Origin: CALBPI01 sp039027435
Lineage (GTDB): Bacteria > Pseudomonadota > Gammaproteobacteria > Steroidobacterales > Woeseiaceae
DNA: 64,000 nucleotides
Direction: 5' to 3'
Assembly: GCA_039027435.1 (NCBI GenBank)
Contig: JBCCKF010000004.1
Coordinates: 1 to 64,000, forward strand
Shown one piece after another: positions 45,317-54,301 of this stretch. Position numbers and translations under genes: made by a program. Positions within the stretch are counted from its first letter, which is position 1; each line of letters begins with the position of its first letter. The notes below the pieces were generated by a model. The model was not told where the DNA came from. It ran no database searches and saw nothing but the letters and a program-made list of their open reading frames with translations.

Positions 45317-46989
45317 CGGGGAACTCTGTTTTTCCATCGCGGCGAGCGATACAGCTCGTCAACAAACGCGATGTCGCCAGACTCAGCGTAGGTGTGAATA
45401 CCAATCGCACCGCTGCGTGCTCGAGGCGGGATATGCTCAAGCAGAACCTCACGGTAGTCTGTGGTCGTTAAAGCGGTGACTTCCATGAAGTTCAGTCCGT
45501 ACCCATAGCGGTAGGTACAATCCTGCGTCGGACGAATCAAGCGCCCGTCTTTTTCGATCATCGCACCGCCTGGTCTCGATGTTCTGCAATCGGAGACCAC
45601 CGGGTTGAGTGGGTGCGCCTGCCACGGCCCTTCCAAATCATCGGCGAAGTAGAGAAAGCACTCATCTTGCGAGGACACTGCAGGATGCGACTTTACGTTA
45701 GCAAACAGCCACCACAGACCATCGCGTTGCAGCAGCGTCGCGTCGGAAGCATCAATGTCCTCCATCAGCACCGAATGCAAAGCCCACTCGTCCGGGAACG
45801 CGGTGGCTTTGTATAGCTCGATCGTCTTGTTACCCGACGTCTCGGGCAGCATGTAGTGCTCGCCATCAACGTTCAGAATCTGCGGGTAGGAAAGGTGGTA
45901 GGCACGCTGCAAGATCATGCGCACCTCACCGTCTGGCCTGCCACTGGCGTCGAGGGATACGCGGGATAGATGCCCGAGTTTGCGTCGGTCACAGTATTCC
46001 TCAAAGAAGAGAATCCGTGATTCGTCACTCACATGAATGAAGGGGTCGGCACGATAAACGCACTCGGGGTTGTGCTGAATCTCGGCAAGTCGAGTCTCGC
46101 CGGTCAGGGCAAATGGTTCGGCCCGGCGCAATCGCCATCGCTGCTCAAACACATTGTTGTCGATGAGCGCAACGGCCTTGCGCAATACCGCCCGTGCCAC
46201 ATACGAGCCGTAGGCGAGAGCGCCTGGATGTGGCGCCGAGAAATTACGCTCAAAAGACTGGTCGACCCTGGTGCGGCAATCGGAGAAATAAACGTCGGCG
46301 CCCTGATCTCGCGTGCGTCGGATCGCCCGGGGAATGCTGAACAGCATCTTCCAGTAGTGGCGTGAGATGTTGTCTCTCGTCGAGTGGCGGCTGGTTGCCA
46401 TCCACGACTCTGCGAGCACGATCGGCGCACGATCCGCGAATGTGACCGCCAGAGTGGATCGCGTCAGCGGTGCACCTTTGAGCACCGGCCAGAATCCGGC
46501 GGGATAGGCCTGCTCAATACCGGCGGGCGAACCGAGCAATGACCAGACCCCGAACCTCGCGTTGGCGATCACTTCGGGCACAACCGCGCGCAATCCACAA
46601 TGCACGACAACGTCAATCTTCAGGTCGATCAACTGCAGGCGATCCGACTCGGAGAATGTGATCGGCAGATCTACAAAATCGTCGGCATTCAGGCCCGTGT
46701 CGGCACCTTTCCACGCATCGGCGAAAGTGAGGTTCCGATCAACAAGCTTCCGATAGGTCGCCATCAAGCGCCGTCGGATGCCCCGTCCCAGGCGCCCGTC
46801 CTGCCACCGCGGTTTACTGCCTGGCGTGCGCCCACCACGGCGTCGATCGTGCGCAACCAGAACGCCAACCATTTCGACATTGTCGTCCTGCATCAACCGC
46901 TCCCACAACTCGGCAACCCATGCAGGTATCGCGGGTCGGTCGAGAAGCAGGGCTACGCGGGTCGGTGACTGTGGTTGTTGGTCGCTCAA
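45313..46989 (-). CDS. Formyltransferase-like / five-blade beta-propeller fusion
   Basis: The 558-residue protein has a formyltransferase-like N-terminal part (about 10-270; VALLLDRPAIPAWVAELWE, VVVHCGLRAVVPEVIANA) and a C-terminal beta-propeller resembling GH43-type glycoside-hydrolase or glucosamine-transferase domains (YRADPFIHVSDESRILFFEEY, YPQILNVDGEHYMLPETSGN, WWLFANVKSHP). Such fusions occur in polysaccharide loci, where they may modify or transfer amino sugars. The start is TTG with no convincing ribosome-binding site. It converges with the CelD-like gene and diverges from the riboswitch-controlled lipoprotein. The reaction is unknown. Confidence 0.75.
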   Translation of the reverse strand: MSDQQPQSPTRVALLLDRPAIPAWVAELWERLMQDDNVEMVGVLVAHDRRRGGRTPGSKPRWQDGRLGRGIRRRLMATYRKLVDRNLTFADAWKGADTGLNADDFVDLPITFSESDRLQLIDLKIDVVVHCGLRAVVPEVIANARFGVWSLLGSPAGIEQAYPAGFWPVLKGAPLTRSTLAVTFADRAPIVLAESWMATSRHSTRDNISRHYWKMLFSIPRAIRRTRDQGADVYFSDCRTRVDQSFERNFSAPHPGALAYGSYVARAVLRKAVALIDNNVFEQRWRLRRAEPFALTGETRLAEIQHNPECVYRADPFIHVSDESRILFFEEYCDRRKLGHLSRVSLDASGRPDGEVRMILQRAYHLSYPQILNVDGEHYMLPETSGNKTIELYKATAFPDEWALHSVLMEDIDASDATLLQRDGLWWLFANVKSHPAVSSQDECFLYFADDLEGPWQAHPLNPVVSDCRTSRPGGAMIEKDGRLIRPTQDCTYRYGYGLNFMEVTALTTTDYREVLLEHIPPRARSGAIGIHTYAESGDIAFVDELYRSPRWKNRVPR

Positions 46990-47418
46990 CGCGTTCAGGT
47001 CACAAGTAAGGGGGCCTAGAGTCTAATCACTTCTTATGAACGGCACGAGTCCAACCCGGGTGTCGGTTTCCCGGCGCTGCTGTCTGCTCGCCGCGACAAA
47101 CCAAAGAGCCGCCTGCTTTCAGTAGGTTGCATAGCGCATCTCGGCAAGCGGTGACCGGCCTGTTTCTGTCTGACGACAGTTCGCCGCTTTCGGCCACTGA
47201 ACCAGCAAATCCCGCTTTCCATGGGAAAACAAGCAATTACGCGTATTCATGCGCAACTAAATTTTATGGCACAGAAGTTGCTTTACTTAACTCGAAATTG
47301 AATCGCGTCGATCCCGCACATCGTGGTTTTTGACGCGAGCATTACGTGACAGAAGCCTCAATTCGACGCTCTGGCGCTGTCGGCACTATCACAGGGTCGG
47401 CACACTAGGCGGCAGTTG
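46990..47418. other. Upstream half of the divergent intergenic region
   Basis: This is most of the 596-base gap between the formyltransferase-like gene and the lipoprotein. It is more AT-rich than the flanking genes, notably at 47220-47300. A 68-codon open frame at 47127-47333 has no ribosome-binding site and no recognisable composition. The stretch should hold two divergent promoters, but I could not pick a convincing -35/-10 pair. The riboswitch follows directly. Confidence 0.5.
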
Positions 47419-47496
47419 AAAAGGCATAACCGTCGAAAGGCGGCGACGCAAAGCTACCGGTCTACAGGCGCAAGCCCATGACGGCGGAGTTACCAA
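47419..47496 (+). promoter_or_regulatory. Cyclic di-GMP-I (GEMM) riboswitch
   Basis: The leader has the conserved core of GEMM-I riboswitches in the right order: GGCATAACC (47423-47431), a GAAA tetraloop (47435-47438) capping the CCGTC/GGCGG stem, the highly conserved GACGCAAAGC (47445-47454), a second hairpin with ACCGGTCTAC as tetraloop-receptor side (47456-47465), and GGAGTTACC closing the core (47486-47494). It lies about 90 bases before a lipoprotein start. A short ACCT/AGGT pairing (47562-47573) could cover the ribosome-binding site AGGTGA, which would fit translational control. I saw no strong terminator in the expression platform. Whether c-di-GMP turns expression on or off cannot be told by eye. 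Confidence 0.88.
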
Positions 47497-47585
47497 ACTC
47501 GAGAGAGGCAGTCCTGCTTCTCCGCCTGTTGAAAACCGTGTACCCCGCGCTCGTCGTCTCGACCTGACCAGGTGAAACATCGAGC

Positions 47586-48926
47586 ATGACACGCCGAATT
47601 TTCAGTCAGACAAAGCGATTTTCCACTCTGCTCGCGGTTGCGGGTTGTTCACTTGCACTTGCCGCCTGCTCCGGCAGCGAAGATGCAACCGAGAACACGA
47701 TTCTGGACGGTGGCGCTGGACCCACACCGGCTCCAGTCGACAACCAGCCCCCGCAGATTCGTATCTTGACGCCCGACGATGACGGGCGTGCTGAAACCAG
47801 TTCGACGGTGATCTCGTTGACCGGGCAAGCCTCGGACAACGTAGATGTTCAGAGCTTGAGATGGGCGAGCAACCGCGGCGAAAGCGGTGACATCACGGTA
47901 TCGTCAAACTGGATCAGCCCGCAGATCTCGGTGTTCTCCGGCAGCAATGTCATCAGCGTGACCGCGGAAGATGCGGCAGGCAACACGGCCACCGACACCA
48001 TCACGATCGTGTTTGATCCGAATGCGACGCCGGAACCTGCGATGGGCATGGTGAGCTTCAACCCGGATCTCACCAACCCGATCAGGTTGGCTGACAACAC
48101 GATCTCGCGCCAGTTTGCGTATCTGTTTTTTGAGCCCAATTCAGAGTGGATTGATCGAGGTGTCAGCCGCGTTGAGTTCTCGTGTTGCCGCTCGGTGACC
48201 GGTACACCCGAACCGCATCTGCCGACTGTCACCGACAGCGCAGCGCCATGGGCTTTGCCCATTGACCTCGTTCAGTTCGATGCCGGTACGCGGCGAGAGC
48301 TCTCTATCGACGTGATTTTCGCGGACAATGGCGAGCGTGTCACCCAGCGGCTCGAATTCAACCTGGCAACGGCCAGCGGTGGCAATAACCGCGCGCCGAT
48401 CATCAGTGGCAATGCACCTGGGACGATCGTCGCAGGAGAAAACTACAGCTTCGTGCCGACCGCCACCGACCCCGATGGTGACATGCTGACGTTTAGCGTG
48501 AGCAACCTGCCGCGCTGGGCATCTTTCGATCCGGTAACCGGCCAGATCTCGGGTACGCCCGCGAACAGCGACGTCGGTCTGTTCCGCAATATTCGAATTC
48601 GCGTATCTGACGGTATCAACACCGTGTCCTTGCCACGTTTCGATGTCCAAGTGGATGCGGTTGCGCTGCGTTCGGTGACACTCAACTGGACACCGCCGAC
48701 TCGTCGCGAAGATGGCTCGCCGCTCAATGGCCTCTCGGGATACCGGGTCTACTACGGACAGGTATCAGGCGTTTATCCGAATCGAAGATCGGTGAATGAC
48801 GGGGCCATCTCGAGCTTCACGCTCGACAGCCTGCAGCCCGGAACGTGGTATGTGGCGATCACCTCCATCGACAACAACGGACTGGAAAGCGCGTTATCGA
48901 ATGAGGTTGCCAAGCAGGCGCAATAA
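47586..48926 (+). CDS. c-di-GMP-controlled surface lipoprotein with Ig, cadherin-like and FN3 domains
   Basis: The 446-residue protein has a lipoprotein signal ending LALAAC (Cys28). Residues about 50-140 form an Ig-like domain (AEDAAGNTATDTITIVF), residues about 275-355 a cadherin/He_PIG-type domain (ATDPDGDMLTFSV, PVTGQISGTPA), and residues 359-446 a fibronectin type III domain (LNWTPPTRREDG, GTWYVAITSIDNNGLESALS). Modular proteins of this kind act in adhesion or as matrix proteins. The GEMM-I riboswitch in its leader places it under c-di-GMP control. The last domain is closely repeated in the next gene. Confidence 0.85.
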   Translation: MTRRIFSQTKRFSTLLAVAGCSLALAACSGSEDATENTILDGGAGPTPAPVDNQPPQIRILTPDDDGRAETSSTVISLTGQASDNVDVQSLRWASNRGESGDITVSSNWISPQISVFSGSNVISVTAEDAAGNTATDTITIVFDPNATPEPAMGMVSFNPDLTNPIRLADNTISRQFAYLFFEPNSEWIDRGVSRVEFSCCRSVTGTPEPHLPTVTDSAAPWALPIDLVQFDAGTRRELSIDVIFADNGERVTQRLEFNLATASGGNNRAPIISGNAPGTIVAGENYSFVPTATDPDGDMLTFSVSNLPRWASFDPVTGQISGTPANSDVGLFRNIRIRVSDGINTVSLPRFDVQVDAVALRSVTLNWTPPTRREDGSPLNGLSGYRVYYGQVSGVYPNRRSVNDGAISSFTLDSLQPGTWYVAITSIDNNGLESALSNEVAKQAQ

Positions 48927-49035
48927 CCCTGCAAAAACCGCAAGTTGCGCAAAGGTGCGCTGTTCGGGCGGTGCGTGTTTTTGGACGTCGCTCGAAGCAT
49001 GTTCGCTAAGTCACTGACGCTAAAACATTAACGAG

Positions 49036-49055
49036 TTGTCGGTTTTTTTCGACAG
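49036..49055 (+). repeat. Small hairpin in the leader of the second lipoprotein gene
   Basis: TGTCG (49037-49041) and CGACA (49050-49054) pair around a loop of GTTTTTTT. It sits about 110 bases past the previous stop and 75 bases before the next start. It is short and has its T-run in the loop, so it is not a normal terminator. A second GEMM core is not present in this leader. Confidence 0.35.
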
Positions 49056-49129
49056 TTGAGACCGGCGCACAGATGCCCGCATTATCGCGCTATGCAATTG
49101 AACATATTCCTCTTGCGAGGGTTCGAACA

Positions 49130-49564
49130 GTGACGTCGACACCCTCTGCACACGGGTTGTTTTGTGCTCGTGCACGGCTAGCCGCCGTGGTAATTCTCAT
49201 CTCGACTGCACTGGCCGCCTGCGGTGGTGGCGGCGGTGGTGATCCGGACAGCGGCGCTATCAGCACGGTCTCGCCCAGCGGCTCAGGCGGCACTCCACCC
49301 CCGAATGGCAACATCGAGGTCGCATGGACGCCCCCAACGACGAAAGTCGATGGCACAGCGCTCACGGATCTTGCCGGGTACCGCTTCTATCTCGGCCGCC
49401 AGAGCGGCAGATACAGTCAGATTGTCTCGTTCAACAATCCCGGGCTTTCGCGGGTCGTCCTCGAGAACCTCCAAGGCGGCACGTGGTATGTGGCCATGAC
49501 CTCGATGCGGCGCAATGGCGTGGAGAGCGATTTGTCCAACGAGGTGGCGAAGGCCACGAACTAG
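49130..49564 (+). CDS. Small lipoprotein with one FN3 domain
   Basis: The protein is 144 residues from GTG 49130, chosen because a compact lipoprotein signal then follows (RARLAAVVILISTALAAC, Cys31) and GCGAGGG lies upstream; ATG 49073 would add 19 residues. After a glycine-rich linker, residues about 62-144 form a fibronectin type III domain closely matching the last domain of the upstream lipoprotein (WTPPTTKVDGTALTDLAGYR, GTWYVAMTSMRRNGVESDLS). It is evidently a partial duplicate of that gene. It probably belongs to the surface or matrix set of the polysaccharide locus. Confidence 0.75.
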   Translation: MTSTPSAHGLFCARARLAAVVILISTALAACGGGGGGDPDSGAISTVSPSGSGGTPPPNGNIEVAWTPPTTKVDGTALTDLAGYRFYLGRQSGRYSQIVSFNNPGLSRVVLENLQGGTWYVAMTSMRRNGVESDLSNEVAKATN

Positions 49565-49568
49565 CGCC

Positions 49569-50705
49569 TCAGTGGGCCGCATCCTGTAGTACACCCACCG
49601 CACGATCAATGTCTGATTCCTTGACGTCTGAGTGAATCGGCAGCGTTAACAACCGGTCGGCAAAATCGCGCGCACCTTCCAGAGAGTCGTGACTGATCAC
49701 GTGTTCTGTTGTGCCCGGGATTTCATTCACAGGACGTGGATACAACCGAGTAGCCCCCAGCCCGAACCGCTCCAGGCGATTAAGCGCGAATTCCCGAGCC
49801 TCGGAGGAAGGCGCCAAAACGGTATACCGCAGCAGGCTTCGAGAAGCATCTGCCTCGCATACGCGGGGCAAATCGCACCATTCAGGCACCGACGAAAGTC
49901 GAAGCGCCCACAGGGCACGCCGCTCTTCGAAGCCGGTTGCCCGGATATGTTGGTCGATTGCGCTGGATACCGCGGCAATGCCGCCCGCATCTAGTCCAAG
50001 CAGATCATGGAGCGGATGAAATACAGTTTCACCGATGCCGACGCCTGGTAGTCGGAGCAACATCGAATAGGCACGAGGGCGAATCAGTCGGTTGTATGCG
50101 AAACGCTTCAGCGCCGAGGGTGCGGAAGCGGCAGCGCTCGTCACGACACCGGTCAGAGCCTCTCGCAGCGCATCATCCGAGCACCACACCGCACCACCGA
50201 TTAAGGCGCTAGCGGGCTTACCACGACCAAAACTGAACACCAACGCGTCGGCGTGGCGCATCGCGGCCTCGTTTGGCGGGTACGCCTGACAATGGTCATA
50301 CACCAGTGGCAACGCCGCCGAGTCACAAAGGGTGCGAAGGTCAGCCAATCGTTCGTCGATGCCCTGAAAATTCACGGCAACCAACGCGACGGTGTTCTCG
50401 CCAACCGCAGCCTTGAGGGCGGACAACGACATCCAGGGTCGATCACGTTCGAGATCGACGAGGACAGCTTTGGCGCCTGCAAAAGCGATGGCGCTCACGA
50501 CATCCGGGCAGGTGTAGGCCGGCATGAGCACTTCGGGACTCCCAGTCACCGAAGTGCGCTGGATAATTGCCTTCAGGATTGCGGCCAGCGCCATCGTCCC
50601 CGAAGCAAAGAAATCGAGACTGTGCCCTGCTAGCGGCTGTACATTCGTACCGCCGATTGCCGGTACCGCTTCGCCAACAGGCCTAAGCGCGCGCATTTGC
50701 CCCAC
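49569..50705 (-). CDS. DegT/DnrJ/EryC1-type PLP aminotransferase
   Basis: The 378-residue protein belongs to the DegT/StrS family, which makes amino sugars on nucleotide-sugar precursors. Signatures are MPAYTCPDVVSAIAFAGAKAV, the cofactor-binding Asp137 in VYDHCQAYP, and the likely Schiff-base Lys163 in FSFGRGKPAS. Some members lacking normal substrates act as dehydratases. The start is GTG 50705 or ATG 50696. It opens or closes a minus-strand run with a sulfotransferase and a glycosyltransferase, so an amino-sugar-containing polysaccharide is likely. It converges with the FN3 lipoprotein (4-base gap). Confidence 0.85.
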   Translation of the reverse strand: MGQMRALRPVGEAVPAIGGTNVQPLAGHSLDFFASGTMALAAILKAIIQRTSVTGSPEVLMPAYTCPDVVSAIAFAGAKAVLVDLERDRPWMSLSALKAAVGENTVALVAVNFQGIDERLADLRTLCDSAALPLVYDHCQAYPPNEAAMRHADALVFSFGRGKPASALIGGAVWCSDDALREALTGVVTSAAASAPSALKRFAYNRLIRPRAYSMLLRLPGVGIGETVFHPLHDLLGLDAGGIAAVSSAIDQHIRATGFEERRALWALRLSSVPEWCDLPRVCEADASRSLLRYTVLAPSSEAREFALNRLERFGLGATRLYPRPVNEIPGTTEHVISHDSLEGARDFADRLLTLPIHSDVKESDIDRAVGVLQDAAH

Positions 50706-50708
50706 CCG

Positions 50709-51320
50709 TCATCCAGCGCCTCGGCCAAACAACCGAGTCAGTCGACGCCGGATACGCTTAAGCATCGGCTCTGCCTGGCGTGATTCGGCGGTGTTGGCGC
50801 GCGGAAAGGGTTTGTCGGGAGCTTCGTACCCTAGAAAATCGCAAAGCGCTTGCCAGCCTTCACCAGCCGTCAGATCCATAATTAGCAAGTCCTGCGGACG
50901 GTCCTTGAAATACTCGCGCACCTCCTCACTGTGTCGCCGATAGCGCTCGAGATAGATCGACTCGTTACCTTCAGGTGCCCCCGCCTCGGCGCCGTAGATC
51001 AGTTTGCGCATCGGGGTCGTCCGCGCACCAAAATGCTTCACCTGGCTTCGGACCCAACCGTCAGCGTCGCGCTCAGTCAGGATGAACTTGCTGCCCGGAT
51101 AGCGCGTATCGAGTTCCTTGAAGACGATAGGCCACGGGTTGTCCTGAAACGCATCGTACTCGGCAACTGCTTTCTCGATGACCGTCCACAGGTTCTCAGC
51201 GATATCAGGGTCGTGTACGCCGTTCGGTCCGGTCACTCGGTATCCGAGCTCACGCAGCGCAACCGTCATACTGGAGGTGCCGGTCTTGTGGAACCCGATA
51301 CAGAAAACCTTGGACTTCAT
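50709..51320 (-). CDS. Sulfotransferase, short form
   Basis: The protein is 203 residues from ATG 51320, where AGGGAG lies 8 bases upstream; a longer frame starts within the neighbour. The 5'-phosphosulfate loop of PAPS-dependent sulfotransferases is GFHKTGTSSM at the N-terminus, and the 3'-phosphate segment is probably FILTERDADGWVRS. It transfers sulfate from PAPS to a hydroxyl or amino group, here presumably on a sugar. It lies between the aminotransferase and a glycosyltransferase on the same strand. Confidence 0.85.
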   Translation of the reverse strand: MKSKVFCIGFHKTGTSSMTVALRELGYRVTGPNGVHDPDIAENLWTVIEKAVAEYDAFQDNPWPIVFKELDTRYPGSKFILTERDADGWVRSQVKHFGARTTPMRKLIYGAEAGAPEGNESIYLERYRRHSEEVREYFKDRPQDLLIMDLTAGEGWQALCDFLGYEAPDKPFPRANTAESRQAEPMLKRIRRRLTRLFGRGAG

Positions 51321-51333
51321 CACTCTCGACTCC

Positions 51334-52467
51334 CTAGCGGACAGACGGCTTCCAGGTAGTGATTCGCTTCCCGCGAACAAACTGTATCGCAGCGAGTCCG
51401 ATTGCAGCATTAACCTGAGCAAAGAAGAACACGACGCGCATCAGACCGCTTTCGCGCAAGACGGGAGCGACCCACGCCATCAATGCCGCGCCGTAGAACA
51501 GCAATTGTGCGATCAACGCCAGCAAGACCAGCGGCGACTTCGGTACGAGCAGTGTCGCGACGGCCAGAACAAGGAGAAACCAGGGGACAAGCCATCGCAT
51601 GATCTTGTGACTCCATACCTGAAACGCAAACCACCCCATCTTGGAGAAGCTCAATACCACTGGAGCACGCGCGACGGCAGTCATCCCACGAATAACGGTG
51701 CGAACTTTGCGTTGGAATTCCTTCGCAGGGTTCTTGATGTCTTTGTAGATGCCGACCACCGCGGGACTTGAGACTGCAACCAGACCCTGACGAGCGCAAT
51801 TCAGCGCGGTGTTGAAATCGCTGGGCGAGACGATATCCCAGTCACGGCAAACACTGGCTCGCGCTGCGAAAAAAGAGCCGCTCAATCCCACCAGACCGGC
51901 CAGTCGCGATTCCTGTGCACGCAGCCACATCTCGTAGCGCACATACAATCCCTCTCCAGCCACCTCGCCATCGTCGGTGATGAACCGGTCTTCGCTCGAA
52001 ACCGCACCAACCATCGGATCTCGAAACACGTCGACAAGATTACGGATCGCCTCCAACGGAACCGACGTTGCGGCATCCGAGAACACGAGGATATCGCCGG
52101 TCGCCGCCTTCACCGCCAGCGATTGCGCGTACTCTTTTCCGAGGTGCTGATCAGCACGAACCAGTGTGACGCCCTCAGTCCGCTCGACGATGTCATCGGT
52201 TTCGTCGGTCGAGCAGTCCGATGCCACGAGAATCTCAAACCGGTCAGCGGGGTAATCGATGGCAAGACTGTTAGTGAGCTTCTCTTCGATCCGAGTCGCC
52301 TCATTGTGTGCGGCGATGATCAAGGTCACCGAAGGTAGCTCGTCATTGGCACGAGTCCCAGGCTCACGCTTTGGCAGCAGCATCAGGATCAAGGGATAAA
52401 GGAAATAACTGTAGACAGCGCTAAGGGCGAGGACTACGACCAACACATCGGTCCATAGGGTGCTCAC
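51334..52467 (-). CDS. Family 2 membrane glycosyltransferase
   Basis: The 377-residue protein has an N-terminal membrane helix, a GT-A domain (VTLIIAAHNEATRIEEKL, EILVASDCSTDETD, ILVFSDAATSVPLEAI with the acidic nucleotide-sugar/metal motif), and two or three C-terminal membrane helices (WLVPWFLLVLAVATLLVPK). This is the layout of GT2 processive or polyprenyl-linked transferases. It adds a sugar to the growing polysaccharide at the inner membrane. The start is GTG, overlapping the upstream sulfotransferase stop as GTGA. Confidence 0.9.
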   Translation of the reverse strand: MSTLWTDVLVVVLALSAVYSYFLYPLILMLLPKREPGTRANDELPSVTLIIAAHNEATRIEEKLTNSLAIDYPADRFEILVASDCSTDETDDIVERTEGVTLVRADQHLGKEYAQSLAVKAATGDILVFSDAATSVPLEAIRNLVDVFRDPMVGAVSSEDRFITDDGEVAGEGLYVRYEMWLRAQESRLAGLVGLSGSFFAARASVCRDWDIVSPSDFNTALNCARQGLVAVSSPAVVGIYKDIKNPAKEFQRKVRTVIRGMTAVARAPVVLSFSKMGWFAFQVWSHKIMRWLVPWFLLVLAVATLLVPKSPLVLLALIAQLLFYGAALMAWVAPVLRESGLMRVVFFFAQVNAAIGLAAIQFVRGKRITTWKPSVR

Positions 52468-53336
52468 TTTAGTTTGCTCCAGCCAGACAGATCACGCCCG
52501 ATCAGTTTTCCAAGCAGTGCAACCTCTGGCGCGAACTCCTCGTGCAGTTGCGCGACGAATTGTGGATCGTGTTGCGGCTTACTGACTCCGCTGCGATTGA
52601 ACGCTCGGAGCCGCTGCCCAAGCCCCAGAGACTGGATACCGAGCAAGCGTTTCACGCCGCTGACACCGCGTGACACCCACGCCGGAGGCTTGCGGACAAA
52701 CTGCTCCAGCACCCGCGACTTGTGCCCCTTTCGAGTATTGTGGGCCGACAGGTTCTCAACCTTGTGAGGCGGCAATTCCAGAAATTTGAGGACCTCGAAG
52801 TATTGCTGGACCGAATCCGCCTTCAAGTCTTCGAACACGATGAAGTGAACCTGTTCGCGCGGTACTGTGGCGAGAAGGCGTTCCACCTGACTACCGAGCG
52901 CACAGGCGGCGCGATAGTTGCGGATTCGTCCTGCCTGATCGGTTTGGGATTTCCACGCCGTCTCAGGCGATGCTTCAGTCTCTGTCAGGTTGTAGAGAAA
53001 CTGGCTGTGCAAGGAAAAGAACATCTCGACCGGGTTACGCAACATCACAATGAACTTTGCGGCAGGTTGAACTTCCAGGATTTTCTGTACCGCCACCTCA
53101 GAAAAAAGATACCAGGTGGAAGCTTCTCCAGCGTGTGAAACAGAGCCGTCTGCATCTGCGAACAGGGCCAGGTACTCCGACTCCGTCTTCACCGTCATCA
53201 TCTTCGGAAGATCGGTCGAGAAATAGTTCGGCTCCTTCGGCTTGCACACAAACACATTCGGATGCTGGTCAAGATATGCCGCCATCGAAGTCGTGCCACA
53301 CTTCGGTGCACCAATAATGAAAAATTCGGGTTTCAA
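52464..53336 (-). CDS. PAPS-dependent sulfotransferase (heparan-type)
   Basis: The 290-residue protein has both PAPS-binding elements: GAPKCGTTSMAAYLDQHP (5' phosphosulfate loop) and VMLRNPVEMFFSLHSQF (3' phosphate-binding strand and helix). The pattern is close to N-deacetylase/N-sulfotransferase and 3-O-sulfotransferase domains. The start is TTG with AGGGGG five bases upstream. It overlaps the glycosyltransferase gene by four bases, so sulfation and chain assembly are translationally coupled. The sugar position it sulfates is unknown. Confidence 0.9.
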   Translation of the reverse strand: MKPEFFIIGAPKCGTTSMAAYLDQHPNVFVCKPKEPNYFSTDLPKMMTVKTESEYLALFADADGSVSHAGEASTWYLFSEVAVQKILEVQPAAKFIVMLRNPVEMFFSLHSQFLYNLTETEASPETAWKSQTDQAGRIRNYRAACALGSQVERLLATVPREQVHFIVFEDLKADSVQQYFEVLKFLELPPHKVENLSAHNTRKGHKSRVLEQFVRKPPAWVSRGVSGVKRLLGIQSLGLGQRLRAFNRSGVSKPQHDPQFVAQLHEEFAPEVALLGKLIGRDLSGWSKLK

Positions 53337-53354
53337 GTCAGCCCCCTGATGGCA

Positions 53355-54188
53355 CTACAAGATTTCATAACCAAAGTGGCGCAGAGAATCACCGGCGACT
53401 TCGTTTACTACCGCAATCTGCTCGCGAGTTAACTTCTCAATGCTGATCTGGTTCATATTACGTACTGCCTCGTTGCGCTCATGTATCGCAAGCGCTTCCG
53501 GTCGATAAAAACCTTGCGTCATATTGAGTCCTGCAAACTCAGCAACTCTCGCCAGTGCTGACTCCGGGTCCTCGCACAGATCTTCGTACTTAAGCCACAT
53601 CAGGTTATCGAGATGCTCGGCGTCCTCAAGCAAAACGTCGTTACCGCGCGCCCACTGACGCGCCGACATCTCGATTGGCCAGCCCTCATCGTAGTGCTTC
53701 GGATCGCCTTTTCGAGTAATGCCCTCGGCGACGGCGTACCCATTCCTTACCAACGCCACAAAATATGCGTCGCGAAAGTGCTCCTGCAGCCAGCGTGTGC
53801 GTGCCGAGTTGGGCGGCGACTTTTCCATAAACACTTCACCCTGCCCTCGCGCTCGCATGCCCCACTCGCGTTTGATGCGGATCGCATCGGGTCCGGTATC
53901 GTGTTCCGTGAGGCGGAAAATGGATTCCTTCTCCACCCACATGCGAGGCACACCGATCGCATAGTCCTTCACGAACTGATCGGTAATAAAATGCCCCTCG
54001 GTCGGTAGTGAACGTATTTCGGGGTGTCGAGACAACAATTCAGCGAGGAGCGTAGTCCCCGAGTTGTAGCACCCCACCAGAAACAACCATTTCTTCGGGG
54101 AAGGAACGGGAGTCAGCGCAATTCGCACCTCTCGCCACATATTGCCGAGGCTTTCCCGGAATACCGATCTGAGTCGTGTCCCTGCCAT
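53355..54188 (-). CDS. Sulfotransferase family protein
   Basis: The protein is about 277 residues from ATG 54188 (a GTG at 54200 would add four). The 5' phosphosulfate loop is FLVGCYNSGTTLLAELLSRH and the 3' phosphate-binding part is FVALVRNGYAVAEGITRKG. WLKYEDLCEDPESALARVAEF is typical of the C-terminal half of sulfotransferases. It is distinct in sequence from the other sulfotransferases here. It is the first gene of the minus-strand run and diverges from a fourth sulfotransferase. Confidence 0.85.
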   Translation of the reverse strand: MAGTRLRSVFRESLGNMWREVRIALTPVPSPKKWLFLVGCYNSGTTLLAELLSRHPEIRSLPTEGHFITDQFVKDYAIGVPRMWVEKESIFRLTEHDTGPDAIRIKREWGMRARGQGEVFMEKSPPNSARTRWLQEHFRDAYFVALVRNGYAVAEGITRKGDPKHYDEGWPIEMSARQWARGNDVLLEDAEHLDNLMWLKYEDLCEDPESALARVAEFAGLNMTQGFYRPEALAIHERNEAVRNMNQISIEKLTREQIAVVNEVAGDSLRHFGYEIL

Positions 54189-54301
54189 GATGCGTGCCAC
54201 AAAGTCCCCGATGAAAAACTCGCGAACTGTAGCCTATCCGCGCAGCGCCCGCTATGTTACAAAACGCGTTTTTGAGGGCACGGGAAAGCGGAACGGCGCG
54301 C

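Noticed and set aside
47127..47333. 68-codon open frame in the long intergenic gap
   Set aside because: No ribosome-binding site, no recognisable composition, and it lies in the presumed promoter region.
48927..49129. A second GEMM riboswitch before the small FN3 lipoprotein
   Set aside because: The GACGCAAAGC core and the GNRA-capped stem are missing; only small hairpins are present.
49113..49135. GGTTCGAAC, a tRNA T-loop-like string
   Set aside because: The flanks do not form T-stem or acceptor-stem pairing and no anticodon arm is upstream.
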